A stretch of 35,425 nucleotides of DNA, from positions 1 to 35,425 of IMG/VR virus record IMGVR_UViG_3300021962_000318; one strand, 5' to 3'. The notes beneath the pieces were generated by a model, which did not search any database, had not been told where the DNA came from, and saw only the letters and a list, made by a program, of their open reading frames with translations. Positions 22,962-28,668 of this stretch are shown here, piece after piece (position 1 is the first letter of the stretch; every line of letters starts with the position of its first letter). The stretch is from a virus. Both the position numbers and the translations under genes were made by a program.

Positions 22962-25285
22962 TAAAAAGAATTGCGCTAGTGTTATTGTTTCTTGCTGGTT
23001 CAGTATTTGCTGAAACCACAGACAATCTCATTACGTCTCCGCTATCACCAACTGTAAATGCTACTGCTCCTGCTGGGTACTCTGGTGGCAGTACTGCTGG
23101 ATACAACTCATCGACCAATACATACTATTTTGGTTATACACAACAAGTTTTAGCAACAACGATTGCTATCAATAACGCATTACAAGGTAGTGGTGTACAA
23201 GTTGGTGGTGTTCAATATGGTATGCAATATTTGAATGGTGGTGATAGCTACGGTACACTAAGTTTAGGAGTAAATGTCACCAGTGCAGCTGGCGCAACTC
23301 TACACTCATACTCTCATTCATTTAATACACAAAATGCTGCTTGGCAGACATTCGATCAAACACAGACATTCACCAATCCATATACATTGGCTAACCTAGG
23401 TAATGTATCGATGTCGATTACGGGTCAAGACTCTCGCTTTTGGGCAGGTTATTATGGACCACAAGTTAGAAATCCTTATTTAAGATTAACATACACACCA
23501 GAAACACCTGTAGTAACAACACCTACATTTTACGATGATACCTATGCCCCAGTTCCCCTACAGTTTGGATTTCCATTTTATGGTAGAACATTCACTAACT
23601 CTTGGATGCACTCTAATGGTGTTGTTTCATTCTTAGATCCAGCAGTTCCTATTCCTGATGTTGGAAACAATCCAGGTGCATGGGCATATTGTTGTGGTGA
23701 TAGACCAACAACTACTAAACCTCAATTTCAATACATAATTGCTCCATTGTGGACTGATTTATATGCAACATCTGATTCTTCGTTTAGAACAGAAGGAACA
23801 TCCACATATCAAAAGTATTACTGGAATAACCTTGGTGAGATTAGCAACACCAGCAACAAAAATACATTCAGCTTAGAACTTCGTCCGTCTGGTTATCTTG
23901 GTGTTAACTACACACAGATTAACATGAATCAGACTGCATGGATTGGTACTGTTGGAAACCCAGCAGCTGGTGAAATTAATGAAGTGTTCTATGGCCAACC
24001 TGGTATCGGCAACACGGCAGGCATTGTAAATTGGTATATGAACAGCACTCCAGTTGGTGATCTTTGTTTGATTAACCCTCTATCATCTACCAGTTGTGCT
24101 GGTTATGCTGATGCAATGTGCGCTGCCAATCCATTGTATTCAACTACCTGTTCGGGGTATGCTGCTGCTTATTACAGTCAACAATGTACGGCTAATGCCT
24201 TATATGATCCTGGATGTCCTGGTTATGCCTCAGCATATCTTGATTATCAATGTTCACTAAACGCATTGTATTCAACTTCTTGTAAAGATTATCAACAGGC
24301 ATACCACAACCAACAATGTTCGTTAAATCCACTATATGCAACAGATTGCACTGGCTATCAAACGGCAGCAACACAATGCTCTGCCAATCCTCTGCTTTAT
24401 ACCTACTGCCCAAGTTATGAAACAGCAGTTTCTGATTGCACAACAAATGGATTGACACACAGTTATTGTCCATCATACACATTAGAAGTTCAACTCTGCA
24501 CAACCAATCCTCTGAGCAACACACTATGTTCTGGATATGCTACTGCATCTCAGGTTTGTTCAAACAATCAACTAACATATACTTACTGCCCATCGTACAC
24601 AACCACTCTTGCTTCTTGTGCGACCAATCCACAATCGAATACACTATGCCCAGGATACAGCACAGCAAGTACTTCTAATTCCACAACGACTGCATCAACA
24701 TCAATTACACAAGCTGCACCTTCAATTGGTAGTGATGGTACCGTGACAACAACAGTATCTTCTACAGGAAGTTCGACAGTAGATAAAGCAATCACATCAA
24801 CAACTACTACAACCAATACAGCTGCAGCACCTGCGGCTCCAGTTCAGTTAGTTCAAGCTGCTCCTGCTGCAGCTGCTCCTGCTTCACCACAAGCAGTGCA
24901 AGGAGGAGAACAAAAGAAGGAGACCAAGCAAGATGACATGGCTAAACAGGAAACCAAGAAAGAAGAATCCACCCAAACCGCATCTGCGTCCACACAGAAC
25001 AAAACCGATTCAGGGTCCGCCAGTGGAGGAAAATCAGAAACCAAATCAACCAGACAACAAATAGCAGAAAAGCGAGCAGAGGCAAGACAAGTAGCTGCAA
25101 GACAAGCAGGTAAAGAAGCAACAGAAAAGATGGATAAGGCGAACTCTTTAGAAGCACAAATTGCAGTTCAGAATGTTGTTGTTGCTGCAATGGGGTTTGT
25201 TCCAGGGTTTCAAACATATAGTGTCATTATGCCTGATGGTGTAGGTTATAAACCTCATAGTGTTTATAACAACCAAAAAATGTAG
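22958..25285 (+). CDS. Large exported protein with nidogen-like domain and ten Cys-rich repeats
   Basis: This is a 775-residue protein. A signal peptide (MIKRIALVLLFLAGSVFA) is followed by a beta-rich domain (about 20-180). A domain resembling NIDO (about 188-350) comes next, with FGFPFYGRTFTNSWMHSNGV near its start. Residues 370-571 hold ten tandem units of 18-22 residues with the pattern C-x2-N-x-L-x4-C-x2-Y. Then comes a Ser/Thr/Ala/Pro-rich stretch, a charged helix (about 690-730) and a C-terminal GFVPGFQTYSVIMPDGVGYK segment. The frame ends at TAG in an A6 run, but the -1 frame stays open to 25368, see the separate entry. Extracellular adhesion or a surface/virion fibre role is inference; I know no characterised homologue. 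Confidence 0.8.
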   Translation: MIKRIALVLLFLAGSVFAETTDNLITSPLSPTVNATAPAGYSGGSTAGYNSSTNTYYFGYTQQVLATTIAINNALQGSGVQVGGVQYGMQYLNGGDSYGTLSLGVNVTSAAGATLHSYSHSFNTQNAAWQTFDQTQTFTNPYTLANLGNVSMSITGQDSRFWAGYYGPQVRNPYLRLTYTPETPVVTTPTFYDDTYAPVPLQFGFPFYGRTFTNSWMHSNGVVSFLDPAVPIPDVGNNPGAWAYCCGDRPTTTKPQFQYIIAPLWTDLYATSDSSFRTEGTSTYQKYYWNNLGEISNTSNKNTFSLELRPSGYLGVNYTQINMNQTAWIGTVGNPAAGEINEVFYGQPGIGNTAGIVNWYMNSTPVGDLCLINPLSSTSCAGYADAMCAANPLYSTTCSGYAAAYYSQQCTANALYDPGCPGYASAYLDYQCSLNALYSTSCKDYQQAYHNQQCSLNPLYATDCTGYQTAATQCSANPLLYTYCPSYETAVSDCTTNGLTHSYCPSYTLEVQLCTTNPLSNTLCSGYATASQVCSNNQLTYTYCPSYTTTLASCATNPQSNTLCPGYSTASTSNSTTTASTSITQAAPSIGSDGTVTTTVSSTGSSTVDKAITSTTTTTNTAAAPAAPVQLVQAAPAAAAPASPQAVQGGEQKKETKQDDMAKQETKKEESTQTASASTQNKTDSGSASGGKSETKSTRQQIAEKRAEARQVAARQAGKEATEKMDKANSLEAQIAVQNVVVAAMGFVPGFQTYSVIMPDGVGYKPHSVYNNQKM
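24065..24670 (+). repeat. Ten tandem Cys-rich protein repeats, about 60 bases each
   Basis: These bases encode residues 370-571 of the exported protein. Each unit has two Cys spaced by 9 residues, an Asn three after the first Cys and a Tyr three after the second. Units 1-5 resemble each other most (NPLYSTTC type) and units 6-10 form a second subtype (TYCPSY/TLCSGY alternating), as if the array grew by duplication of single units and of pairs. Confidence 0.85.
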
Positions 25286-25368
25286 ACAATGCTAGAATGA
25301 TGAGAGGCTTATCAGGAGCCTCAGATAGATTACATGAGGAGATGGTAGCTTCACAATATAATAGATAA
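25276..25368 (+). pseudogene. -1-frame C-terminal extension of the Cys-repeat protein (frameshift tail)
   Basis: Just where the main frame stops, the -1 frame is open and reads KNVDNARMMRGLSGASDRLH and then EEMVASQYNR before TAA. It fills the otherwise empty gap and ends one base before the next start codon. The change of frame lies in an A6 run (25275-25280) directly before the TAG. Either ribosomes slip -1 there, or one A has been lost. A short hairpin (GAGGCT/AGCCTC) follows about 20 bases downstream. There is also a small ATG-started frame (25297-25368), but without a ribosome site. Confidence 0.55.
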
Positions 25369-25369
25369 A

Positions 25370-25855
25370 ATGATCGATCCTGTCTCAATTGGTCTTGCGT
25401 TTGCTGCAGCACAAAAGACTGTAAGCACAATTAAGCAAGCAGTTGCGATGGGTAAAGATGTAAACTCATTATTTAATCAGTTCGCACATTTTTTTGAAAA
25501 TAGTGATAAGATTCATGCTGAACACAATAAGATTAAGGCTGGCATAACTGAGTTAACTGACGGACAGATTCGTGCAATGAGTTTGCAGATTGCTATGCAA
25601 AGCAAGCAACTCAGGGATGCTGAAGTCGAATTGAAAAATTTGTTAGTGTGGAGTGGCAACAAAGATGTTTGGGACGAAATGCAGCGTGAACGTGTTCGTA
25701 TGTTTAAAGAACGCCACGAAAGAGAAGAAGCAGCTAAGAGAGCAAAAGCAGAAGGGCACATGGCAGTGATTGACAAAATTTTATTATGGATTTGTTTTGC
25801 CGTAATCGTCTTTCCAATTTATGGTTTTATTTTATACGGAATGACTAGTAAATAA
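25370..25855 (+). CDS. Conserved phage protein with C-terminal membrane anchor
   Basis: This is a 161-residue protein. The opening MIDPVSIGLAFAAAQKTVST is weakly hydrophobic and is followed by a long amphipathic helical region (about 50-125) rich in Glu, Lys and Arg. A single strong membrane segment then spans residues 137-158 (LLWICFAVIVFPIYGFILYG). I recall similar 'MIDPISIGLAFAAAQ' proteins from T4-like marine phages, always as hypotheticals. It lies directly after the Cys-repeat protein and before two other small membrane proteins. The C-terminal anchor and position make a cell-envelope role likely; a holin or antiholin role is possible but unsupported. Confidence 0.7.
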   Translation: MIDPVSIGLAFAAAQKTVSTIKQAVAMGKDVNSLFNQFAHFFENSDKIHAEHNKIKAGITELTDGQIRAMSLQIAMQSKQLRDAEVELKNLLVWSGNKDVWDEMQRERVRMFKERHEREEAAKRAKAEGHMAVIDKILLWICFAVIVFPIYGFILYGMTSK

Positions 25856-25856
25856 C

Positions 25857-26012
25857 ATGATAGAAACAGCATTCATATTAGGATTTTTTACTGCGATGGG
25901 GTGGTGGACCGCAGGAAAAGTAACAAAACAAGTAGATAAGTTAATTGATCCACCTGCAATAGTTCAAAAACAAGAAAAACAAAAGGAAGAAGAAAATGGG
26001 AGAAGAAATTAA
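25857..26012 (+). CDS. Small single-span membrane protein (51 residues)
   Basis: I translated this from the sequence: MIETAFILGFFTAMGWWTAG, then KVTKQVDKLIDPPAIVQKQE and a short Lys/Glu-rich end. One membrane helix is followed by a charged tail. The start lies 2 bases after the previous stop and the end overlaps the next gene by 17 bases, so it fits the coding run well. It is shorter than many gene-finding limits. The function is unknown; the size and shape suit a small holin-type or accessory membrane protein, which is only a guess. Confidence 0.6.
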   Translation: MIETAFILGFFTAMGWWTAGKVTKQVDKLIDPPAIVQKQEKQKEEENGRRN

Positions 26013-26616
26013 AGACGTCAATAAAAAGATTGATGACGCAGAAGCTGCTGTTAAAAAGTATGCTAGTAAAGATACTGTTATCAGCATTGGTGGTTATGAA
26101 TTTACACCAGCAAAACTTATGGTTGCTGCAACTTTAGTATCATCCATCCTTGGTGGTTTATATGGTGCATTTGAAGTGTACAAAGATTATGTCGGCATGA
26201 AGAAACGTATTGCCGAATATGTTGCACCAGATTTAACTGAATTTGATAAACGTCTTGAAGTCATTAACAAAGAAATGGCTTCAACCAAAGAAAATGTAAG
26301 TCAGGCAACCGAATATACAAATAATATTAAGAATGATTTGAAATCAGATATTCGTAGATTGGAAACTGTTGTTGATACTATTGAGAGGACAGGTAAGCAA
26401 TCTCAGCGTGATACTGATATCTCTGTCAAAGAGATGCAAGGCGAGTTGCGCCAAACACGTAAAGAAGTTACAACTGAATTAAATCAAACGAAAAGAGAAC
26501 TTTCTACTGATATGCATCAGGCAAGAAAAGAACTTGAACTTGGTTTAAAAGAAGTGAATGCTAATCTTGATAAGAAAATCCAACGTGCGCTGGATAATCC
26601 TTTGAGCAACAAATAA
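25996..26616 (+). CDS. Membrane-anchored coiled-coil protein
   Basis: This is a 206-residue protein. One hydrophobic segment (about residues 39-58, LMVAATLVSSILGGLYGAF) follows a short charged N-terminus. The last 140 residues form a long predicted coiled coil with repeated heptads (for example RQTRKEVTTELNQTKRELST and MHQARKELELGLKEVNANLD). AAGGAAGAAG precedes the ATG. It closes the rightward block. It could be a spacer or tether in the envelope; no catalytic motif is present. Confidence 0.65.
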   Translation: MGEEIKDVNKKIDDAEAAVKKYASKDTVISIGGYEFTPAKLMVAATLVSSILGGLYGAFEVYKDYVGMKKRIAEYVAPDLTEFDKRLEVINKEMASTKENVSQATEYTNNIKNDLKSDIRRLETVVDTIERTGKQSQRDTDISVKEMQGELRQTRKEVTTELNQTKRELSTDMHQARKELELGLKEVNANLDKKIQRALDNPLSNK

Positions 26617-26620
26617 TTGG

Positions 26621-26691
26621 AGCGGGCAGAGAGAATCGAACTCTCGTCATCAGCTTGGAAGGCTGGGGTTCTACCATTAAACTATGCCCGC
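26621..26691 (-). tRNA. tRNA-Gly (anticodon TCC)
   Basis: This is a 71-base cloverleaf on the minus strand. The acceptor stem is GCGGGCA/TGCCCGC, the anticodon loop CTTCCAA reads TCC, and the T-arm has GAGAG-TTCGATT-CTCTC. The discriminator is T, and 3' CCA is not encoded. It is the leftmost member of the array and ends 5 bases from the acyl carrier protein stop. Confidence 0.9.
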
Positions 26692-26696
26692 TAATA

Positions 26697-26933
26697 TTAT
26701 TTTTGCATTTCTGCTGTGATATGGTCTTCCAAATCACCTAGTGTGTTCATTTTATCCAAAGCTTCATCTGGAATAGAGACATCAAATTCTTCTTCCAGAA
26801 AAACCAAATATTCCATAAAACTCATACTATCAAAGCCTAATCCTTCATTTCTAAAGATAGTTTCTCTTGTCATGTCTGAACTGTCAATTTCAAATTTATC
26901 TTTCAGTACATTTTTCATTCTCTCTAAAACCAT
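26697..26933 (-). CDS. Acyl carrier protein
   Basis: This is a 78-residue acidic, all-helical protein of normal ACP length. The phosphopantetheine site is GFDSMSF with Ser36, at the start of helix II, followed by the acidic recognition helix (EYLVFLEEEFDVSIPDEALD). AGGAG lies before the ATG. It sits between two tRNA genes, with no fatty-acid or polyketide enzyme in the window. In a phage it must depend on host holo-ACP synthase to be active. It could supply or divert acyl groups for lipid, lipid A or other acylation; which one cannot be read. The ACP call itself is secure. Confidence 0.88.
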   Translation of the reverse strand: MVLERMKNVLKDKFEIDSSDMTRETIFRNEGLGFDSMSFMEYLVFLEEEFDVSIPDEALDKMNTLGDLEDHITAEMQK

Positions 26934-26961
26934 AATAAACTCCTATCATATTTTACCGTGG

Positions 26962-27041
26962 TGCTGGAGGTGAGACTCGAACTCACGTAGGTTTCCCGAC
27001 GCCTTACAAGAGCGTTGCAATTGCCGCTATGCGACTCCAGC
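26962..27041 (-). tRNA. tRNA-Thr (anticodon TGT), class II-like body
   Basis: This is an 80-base tRNA on the minus strand. The acceptor is GCTGGAG/CTCCAGC and the anticodon stem ACGCT/GGCGT holds loop CTTGTAA, which reads TGT (Thr). The T-arm is GTGAG-TTCGAGT-CTCAC. The D-stem has only 3 pairs (GCA/TGC) and the variable region is 12 bases long with a small hairpin, as in Leu/Ser/Tyr tRNAs rather than Thr. The identity is thus less certain than for the others. Confidence 0.75.
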
Positions 27042-27052
27042 CAATAATTTGG

Positions 27053-27123
27053 AGCGGGATAACAGAATCGAACTGATGTCTAAACCTTGGCAAGGTTTCG
27101 TTCTACCATTAAACTAATCCCGC
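27053..27123 (-). tRNA. tRNA-Gly (anticodon GCC)
   Basis: This is a 71-base cloverleaf on the minus strand. The acceptor is GCGGGAT/ATCCCGC, the anticodon stem AAACC/GGTTT has loop TTGCCAA reading GCC, and the T-arm is TCAG-TTCGATT-CTG(T). The D-arm (AGTTTAATGGTAGAAC) is nearly identical to that of tRNA-Gly(TCC), so the two probably share origin. A consensus promoter lies directly upstream at 27133-27161. Confidence 0.88.
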
Positions 27124-27132
27124 AATAACTAT

Positions 27133-27161
27133 ATTATATATTAATTCTTTTTTTATGTCAA
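27133..27161 (-). promoter_or_regulatory. Consensus sigma70 promoter, TTGACA-N17-TATAAT
   Basis: On the minus strand TTGACA (27156-27161), 17 bases and TATAAT (27133-27138) form a full-consensus host promoter. It starts transcription about 10 bases before tRNA-Gly(GCC) and reads toward tRNA-Thr, the ACP gene and tRNA-Gly(TCC). Confidence 0.75.
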
Positions 27162-27170
27162 CCTAATTGG

Positions 27171-27263
27171 TACCCCCACCAGGATTCGAACCTGGACCAT
27201 CCGCTAATCTGGCGGCATAAGCTGAGGTATAAGCTCAGAGTTCTACCATTAAACTATGGGGGC
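27171..27263 (-). tRNA. tRNA-Ile-like (anticodon TAT) with a 26-base variable region
   Basis: This is a 93-base tRNA-like gene on the minus strand. The acceptor is GCCCCCA/TGGGGGT, the D-arm is like the Gly tRNAs, and the anticodon stem CTGAG/CTCAG has loop CTTATAC, reading TAT (Ile, AUA). A 26-base insert containing a second hairpin (CCGC/GCGG, loop CAGATTA) lies before a normal T-arm (CCAGG-TTCGAAT-CCTGG). Such an arm is not normal for Ile. It may be a functional odd tRNA or a decaying one. Confidence 0.65.
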
Positions 27264-27271
27264 ATATTTGG

Positions 27272-27352
27272 TGCGAGAGGAGGGATTCGAACCCTCAAGC
27301 CTTGCGGCGGCAGATTTTAAGTCTGCTATGTATACCGTTCCATCACTCTCGC
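27272..27352 (-). tRNA. tRNA-Leu (anticodon TAA)
   Basis: This is an 81-base class II tRNA on the minus strand. The acceptor is GCGAGAG/CTCTCGC, the anticodon stem GCAGA/TCTGC has loop CTTAAAA reading TAA, there is a normal long variable arm, and the T-arm is GAGGG-TTCGAAT-CCCTC. A near-consensus promoter lies directly upstream at 27361-27389. Confidence 0.9.
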
Positions 27353-27360
27353 ATAATATT

Positions 27361-27389
27361 ATTATAACATAGAATTCACATATTGTAAA
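27361..27389 (-). promoter_or_regulatory. Near-consensus sigma70 promoter, TTTACA-N17-TATAAT
   Basis: On the minus strand TTTACA (27384-27389), 17 bases and TATAAT (27361-27366) lie between tRNA-Arg and tRNA-Leu. It would start about where tRNA-Leu begins, giving this part of the array its own early start. Confidence 0.65.
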
Positions 27390-27392
27390 TGG

Positions 27393-27464
27393 TCCGGCGT
27401 ACAGGAATCGAACCTGTATTGACGGCTTAGAAGGCCGCTGTATTATCCATTATACTAACGCCAG
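27393..27464 (-). tRNA. tRNA-Arg (anticodon TCT)
   Basis: This is a 72-base cloverleaf on the minus strand. The acceptor is CTGGCGT/ACGCCGG (one T-G pair), the anticodon stem GCGGC/GCCGT has loop CTTCTAA reading TCT (AGA codons), and the T-arm is ACAGG-TTCGATT-CCTGT. AGA is a common Arg codon in this AT-rich phage. Confidence 0.88.
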
Positions 27465-27466
27465 AA

Positions 27467-27474
27467 TATAAATA
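27467..27474 (+). promoter_or_regulatory. Possible late octamer TATAAATA directly before a start codon
   Basis: A perfect TATAAATA on the plus strand ends 5 bases before the ATG at 27480. If used, transcription would begin at or near the start codon and give a leaderless message. It may equally be chance in AT-rich DNA; no good ribosome site is seen for that gene, which would fit the first reading. Confidence 0.35.
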
Positions 27475-27479
27475 AAATT

Positions 27480-27683
27480 ATGAACAAAAAACAAATTTCG
27501 GAATATATTTTAAACCACCTGAAAGATAAAAGCAAGAACTTTAATTCCAGTGGAGAAAGACTTGCATATCAATTGGGTTTTGTGGTTTCAGTTTTAACTG
27601 AAATATGTGAAAAAAATTATGATGCTTTTTCTTTGGTTAAAAAGAAATTAAATAAGGATGAAATTAATCCACCACACTCATAA
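27480..27683 (+). CDS. Small hypothetical protein on the opposite strand
   Basis: This is a 67-residue protein. The sequence (MNKKQISEYILNHLKDKSKN, then RLAYQLGFVVSVLTEICEKN) looks like a real small helical protein, with balanced composition. It is the only plus-strand gene in the tRNA region and converges on the YkuK-like gene, overlapping its end by 20 bases. There is no clear ribosome site; a late octamer lies directly before the ATG. I recognise no family. Confidence 0.5.
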   Translation: MNKKQISEYILNHLKDKSKNFNSSGERLAYQLGFVVSVLTEICEKNYDAFSLVKKKLNKDEINPPHS

Positions 27684-28140
27684 CATGTTTTAACCTATCC
27701 GCAGCATATGAAGCCGCAAAAGCTTTTGGTTTGATCATTGGTGTGATATTACATGTTCCTTTGATGTATCCTATTGCCTGCTGCACAACACAAGATGATC
27801 CATATTTTGTGTCTGGATTAATGTCCAGGTGTACCTCAACATGTCTATTTTCCAATACATCAATAAGGTCTTGAAATAAATTGGCGACTTTATAGACTTC
27901 ATTCATCAACCTCAATGCAGGTTTATTTTTCTTTTGGTCATGGTCCAATTCTCTATGTGATTCTCCAAATATTTTACAACCATGGCGTCCATCAATATGA
28001 ACAACAACAGCCAAAGTGTAATCTGCATACCATTTTCCGTCAATGAAAAGTCTTTCAGAATCAGCACCAAGATAAATTTTTGTTTCTACTGATTGTGAGT
28101 TTATGAAATTTTTGACTTCTTCTAAATCCAATTTAAACAA
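27664..28140 (-). CDS. RNase H-fold protein, YkuK-like (DUF458)
   Basis: This is a 158-residue protein starting at TTG (28140), which has AAAGG at the right distance and a stop codon in frame just before it. The pattern YLGADSERL (Asp27), the long strand TLAVVVHIDGRHGCKI, and VEVHLDINPDTKYGSS match YkuK-type predicted RNase H-fold proteins with acidic metal ligands. The activity of this family is not settled to my knowledge. It is placed between tRNA genes, so RNA handling is plausible, but that is inference. Confidence 0.7.
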   Translation of the reverse strand: MFKLDLEEVKNFINSQSVETKIYLGADSERLFIDGKWYADYTLAVVVHIDGRHGCKIFGESHRELDHDQKKNKPALRLMNEVYKVANLFQDLIDVLENRHVEVHLDINPDTKYGSSCVVQQAIGYIKGTCNITPMIKPKAFAASYAADRLKHVMSVVD

Positions 28141-28143
28141 AAT

Positions 28144-28344
28144 TTATCCTTTATAATAAAATGCTCTGACGCACTGCGGTGGTACTATAGTATCTCCAGC
28201 ATGCATACCTTCAACGATACCTTCCATCCACTTCTCGACCAGTGCCGCTCTCGTGTTGCCAACGCCAGTTTGGTTAGACTAGAACCACCCGTGGTAGTCA
28301 CTCCACTTCTCTTCCTGCGGGTCACAGTAGCCATTGTTCTACAT
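28144..28344 (-). pseudogene. GC-rich reading frame with two in-frame TAG codons, possible gene remnant
   Basis: This stretch between the YkuK-like gene and tRNA-Pro is clearly richer in G+C than its surroundings. One minus-strand frame reads NNGYCDPQEEKWSDYHGWF, then TAG (28279-28281), then SNQTGVGNTRAALVEKWMEG and on to QCVRAFYYKG before TAA at 28144-28146. A TAG also follows an ATG at 28342-28344. The peptide pattern looks coding and ends exactly at the ribosome site of the next gene. TAG is used as a normal stop elsewhere (25283-25285), so decay is likelier than recoding. It could instead be a structured RNA. Confidence 0.35.
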
Positions 28345-28358
28345 GGCAGGGCCGATGG

Positions 28359-28434
28359 TCTCCAGTGTGGGATTCGAACTCACATTATTCCTCGTCCCAA
28401 ACGAGGTGCCATAACCAGGTTAGGCGAACCGGAG
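28359..28434 (-). tRNA. tRNA-Pro (anticodon TGG), CCA encoded
   Basis: This is a 76-base tRNA on the minus strand, with CCA encoded at 28356-28358. The acceptor is CTCCGGT/ACTGGAG (one G-T pair), the anticodon stem CCTCG/CGAGG has loop TTTGGGA reading TGG, and the T-arm is GTGAG-TTCGAAT-CCCAC with one mismatch. Together with tRNA-Asn it is one of two genes in the array with encoded CCA, which suggests a separate, more recent origin. Confidence 0.8.
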
Positions 28435-28503
28435 AGTAAACTGTCTAACATATTCTTCTACCACAGGTAGAATTTCTGCTTTGTATTTGCTGTGCATATT
28501 TGG

Positions 28504-28576
28504 CTCCCCGACCTGGGTTCGAACCAGGGACCTGCGGATTAACAGTCCGTCGCTCTACCGACTGAGCTATCAGGGA
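28504..28576 (-). tRNA. tRNA-Asn (anticodon GTT), CCA encoded
   Basis: This is a 73-base cloverleaf on the minus strand, with CCA at 28501-28503. The acceptor is TCCCTGA/TCGGGGA (one T-G pair), loop CTGTTAA reads GTT, the T-arm is CCTGG-TTCGAAC-CCAGG, and the D-arm AGCTCAGTCGGTAGAGC is standard bacterial. A promoter lies directly upstream at 28588-28615. Confidence 0.93.
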
Positions 28577-28587
28577 ACAATTTAGTT

Positions 28588-28615
28588 ATTATACAATATC
28601 CAAAAATAAAGTCAA
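28588..28615 (-). promoter_or_regulatory. Sigma70-type promoter, TTGACT-N16-TATAAT
   Basis: On the minus strand TTGACT (28610-28615), 16 bases and TATAAT (28588-28593) lie between the terminator at 28648 and tRNA-Asn. It would start the tRNA-Asn/tRNA-Pro transcript. Confidence 0.65.
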
Positions 28616-28642
28616 TATGTTTGTTGTATTTAAACAACAAAT

Positions 28643-28665
28643 AAAAAACCCAACTGATGTTGGGT
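28643..28665 (-). terminator. Intrinsic terminator after the SprT-like gene
   Basis: On the minus strand a stem ACCCAAC/GTTGGGT with a 4-base loop is followed by a run of T (28643-28648). It lies directly after the stop of the SprT-like gene and before the tRNA promoter, so it separates the two transcription units. Confidence 0.75.
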
Positions 28666-28668
28666 CAT

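Noticed and set aside
24065-24670. CRISPR array
   Set aside because: The regular repeats here encode protein units with variable DNA sequence and have no spacers; no other regular repeat array is seen in the window.
28144-28344. TAG recoding as an alternative genetic code
   Set aside because: TAG is used as a normal stop at 25283-25285, and no suppressor tRNA (anticodon CTA) is in the array.
28201-28470. 89-residue plus-strand frame
   Set aside because: It runs antisense through tRNA-Pro and has no ribosome site; it exists only because this stretch is GC-rich.
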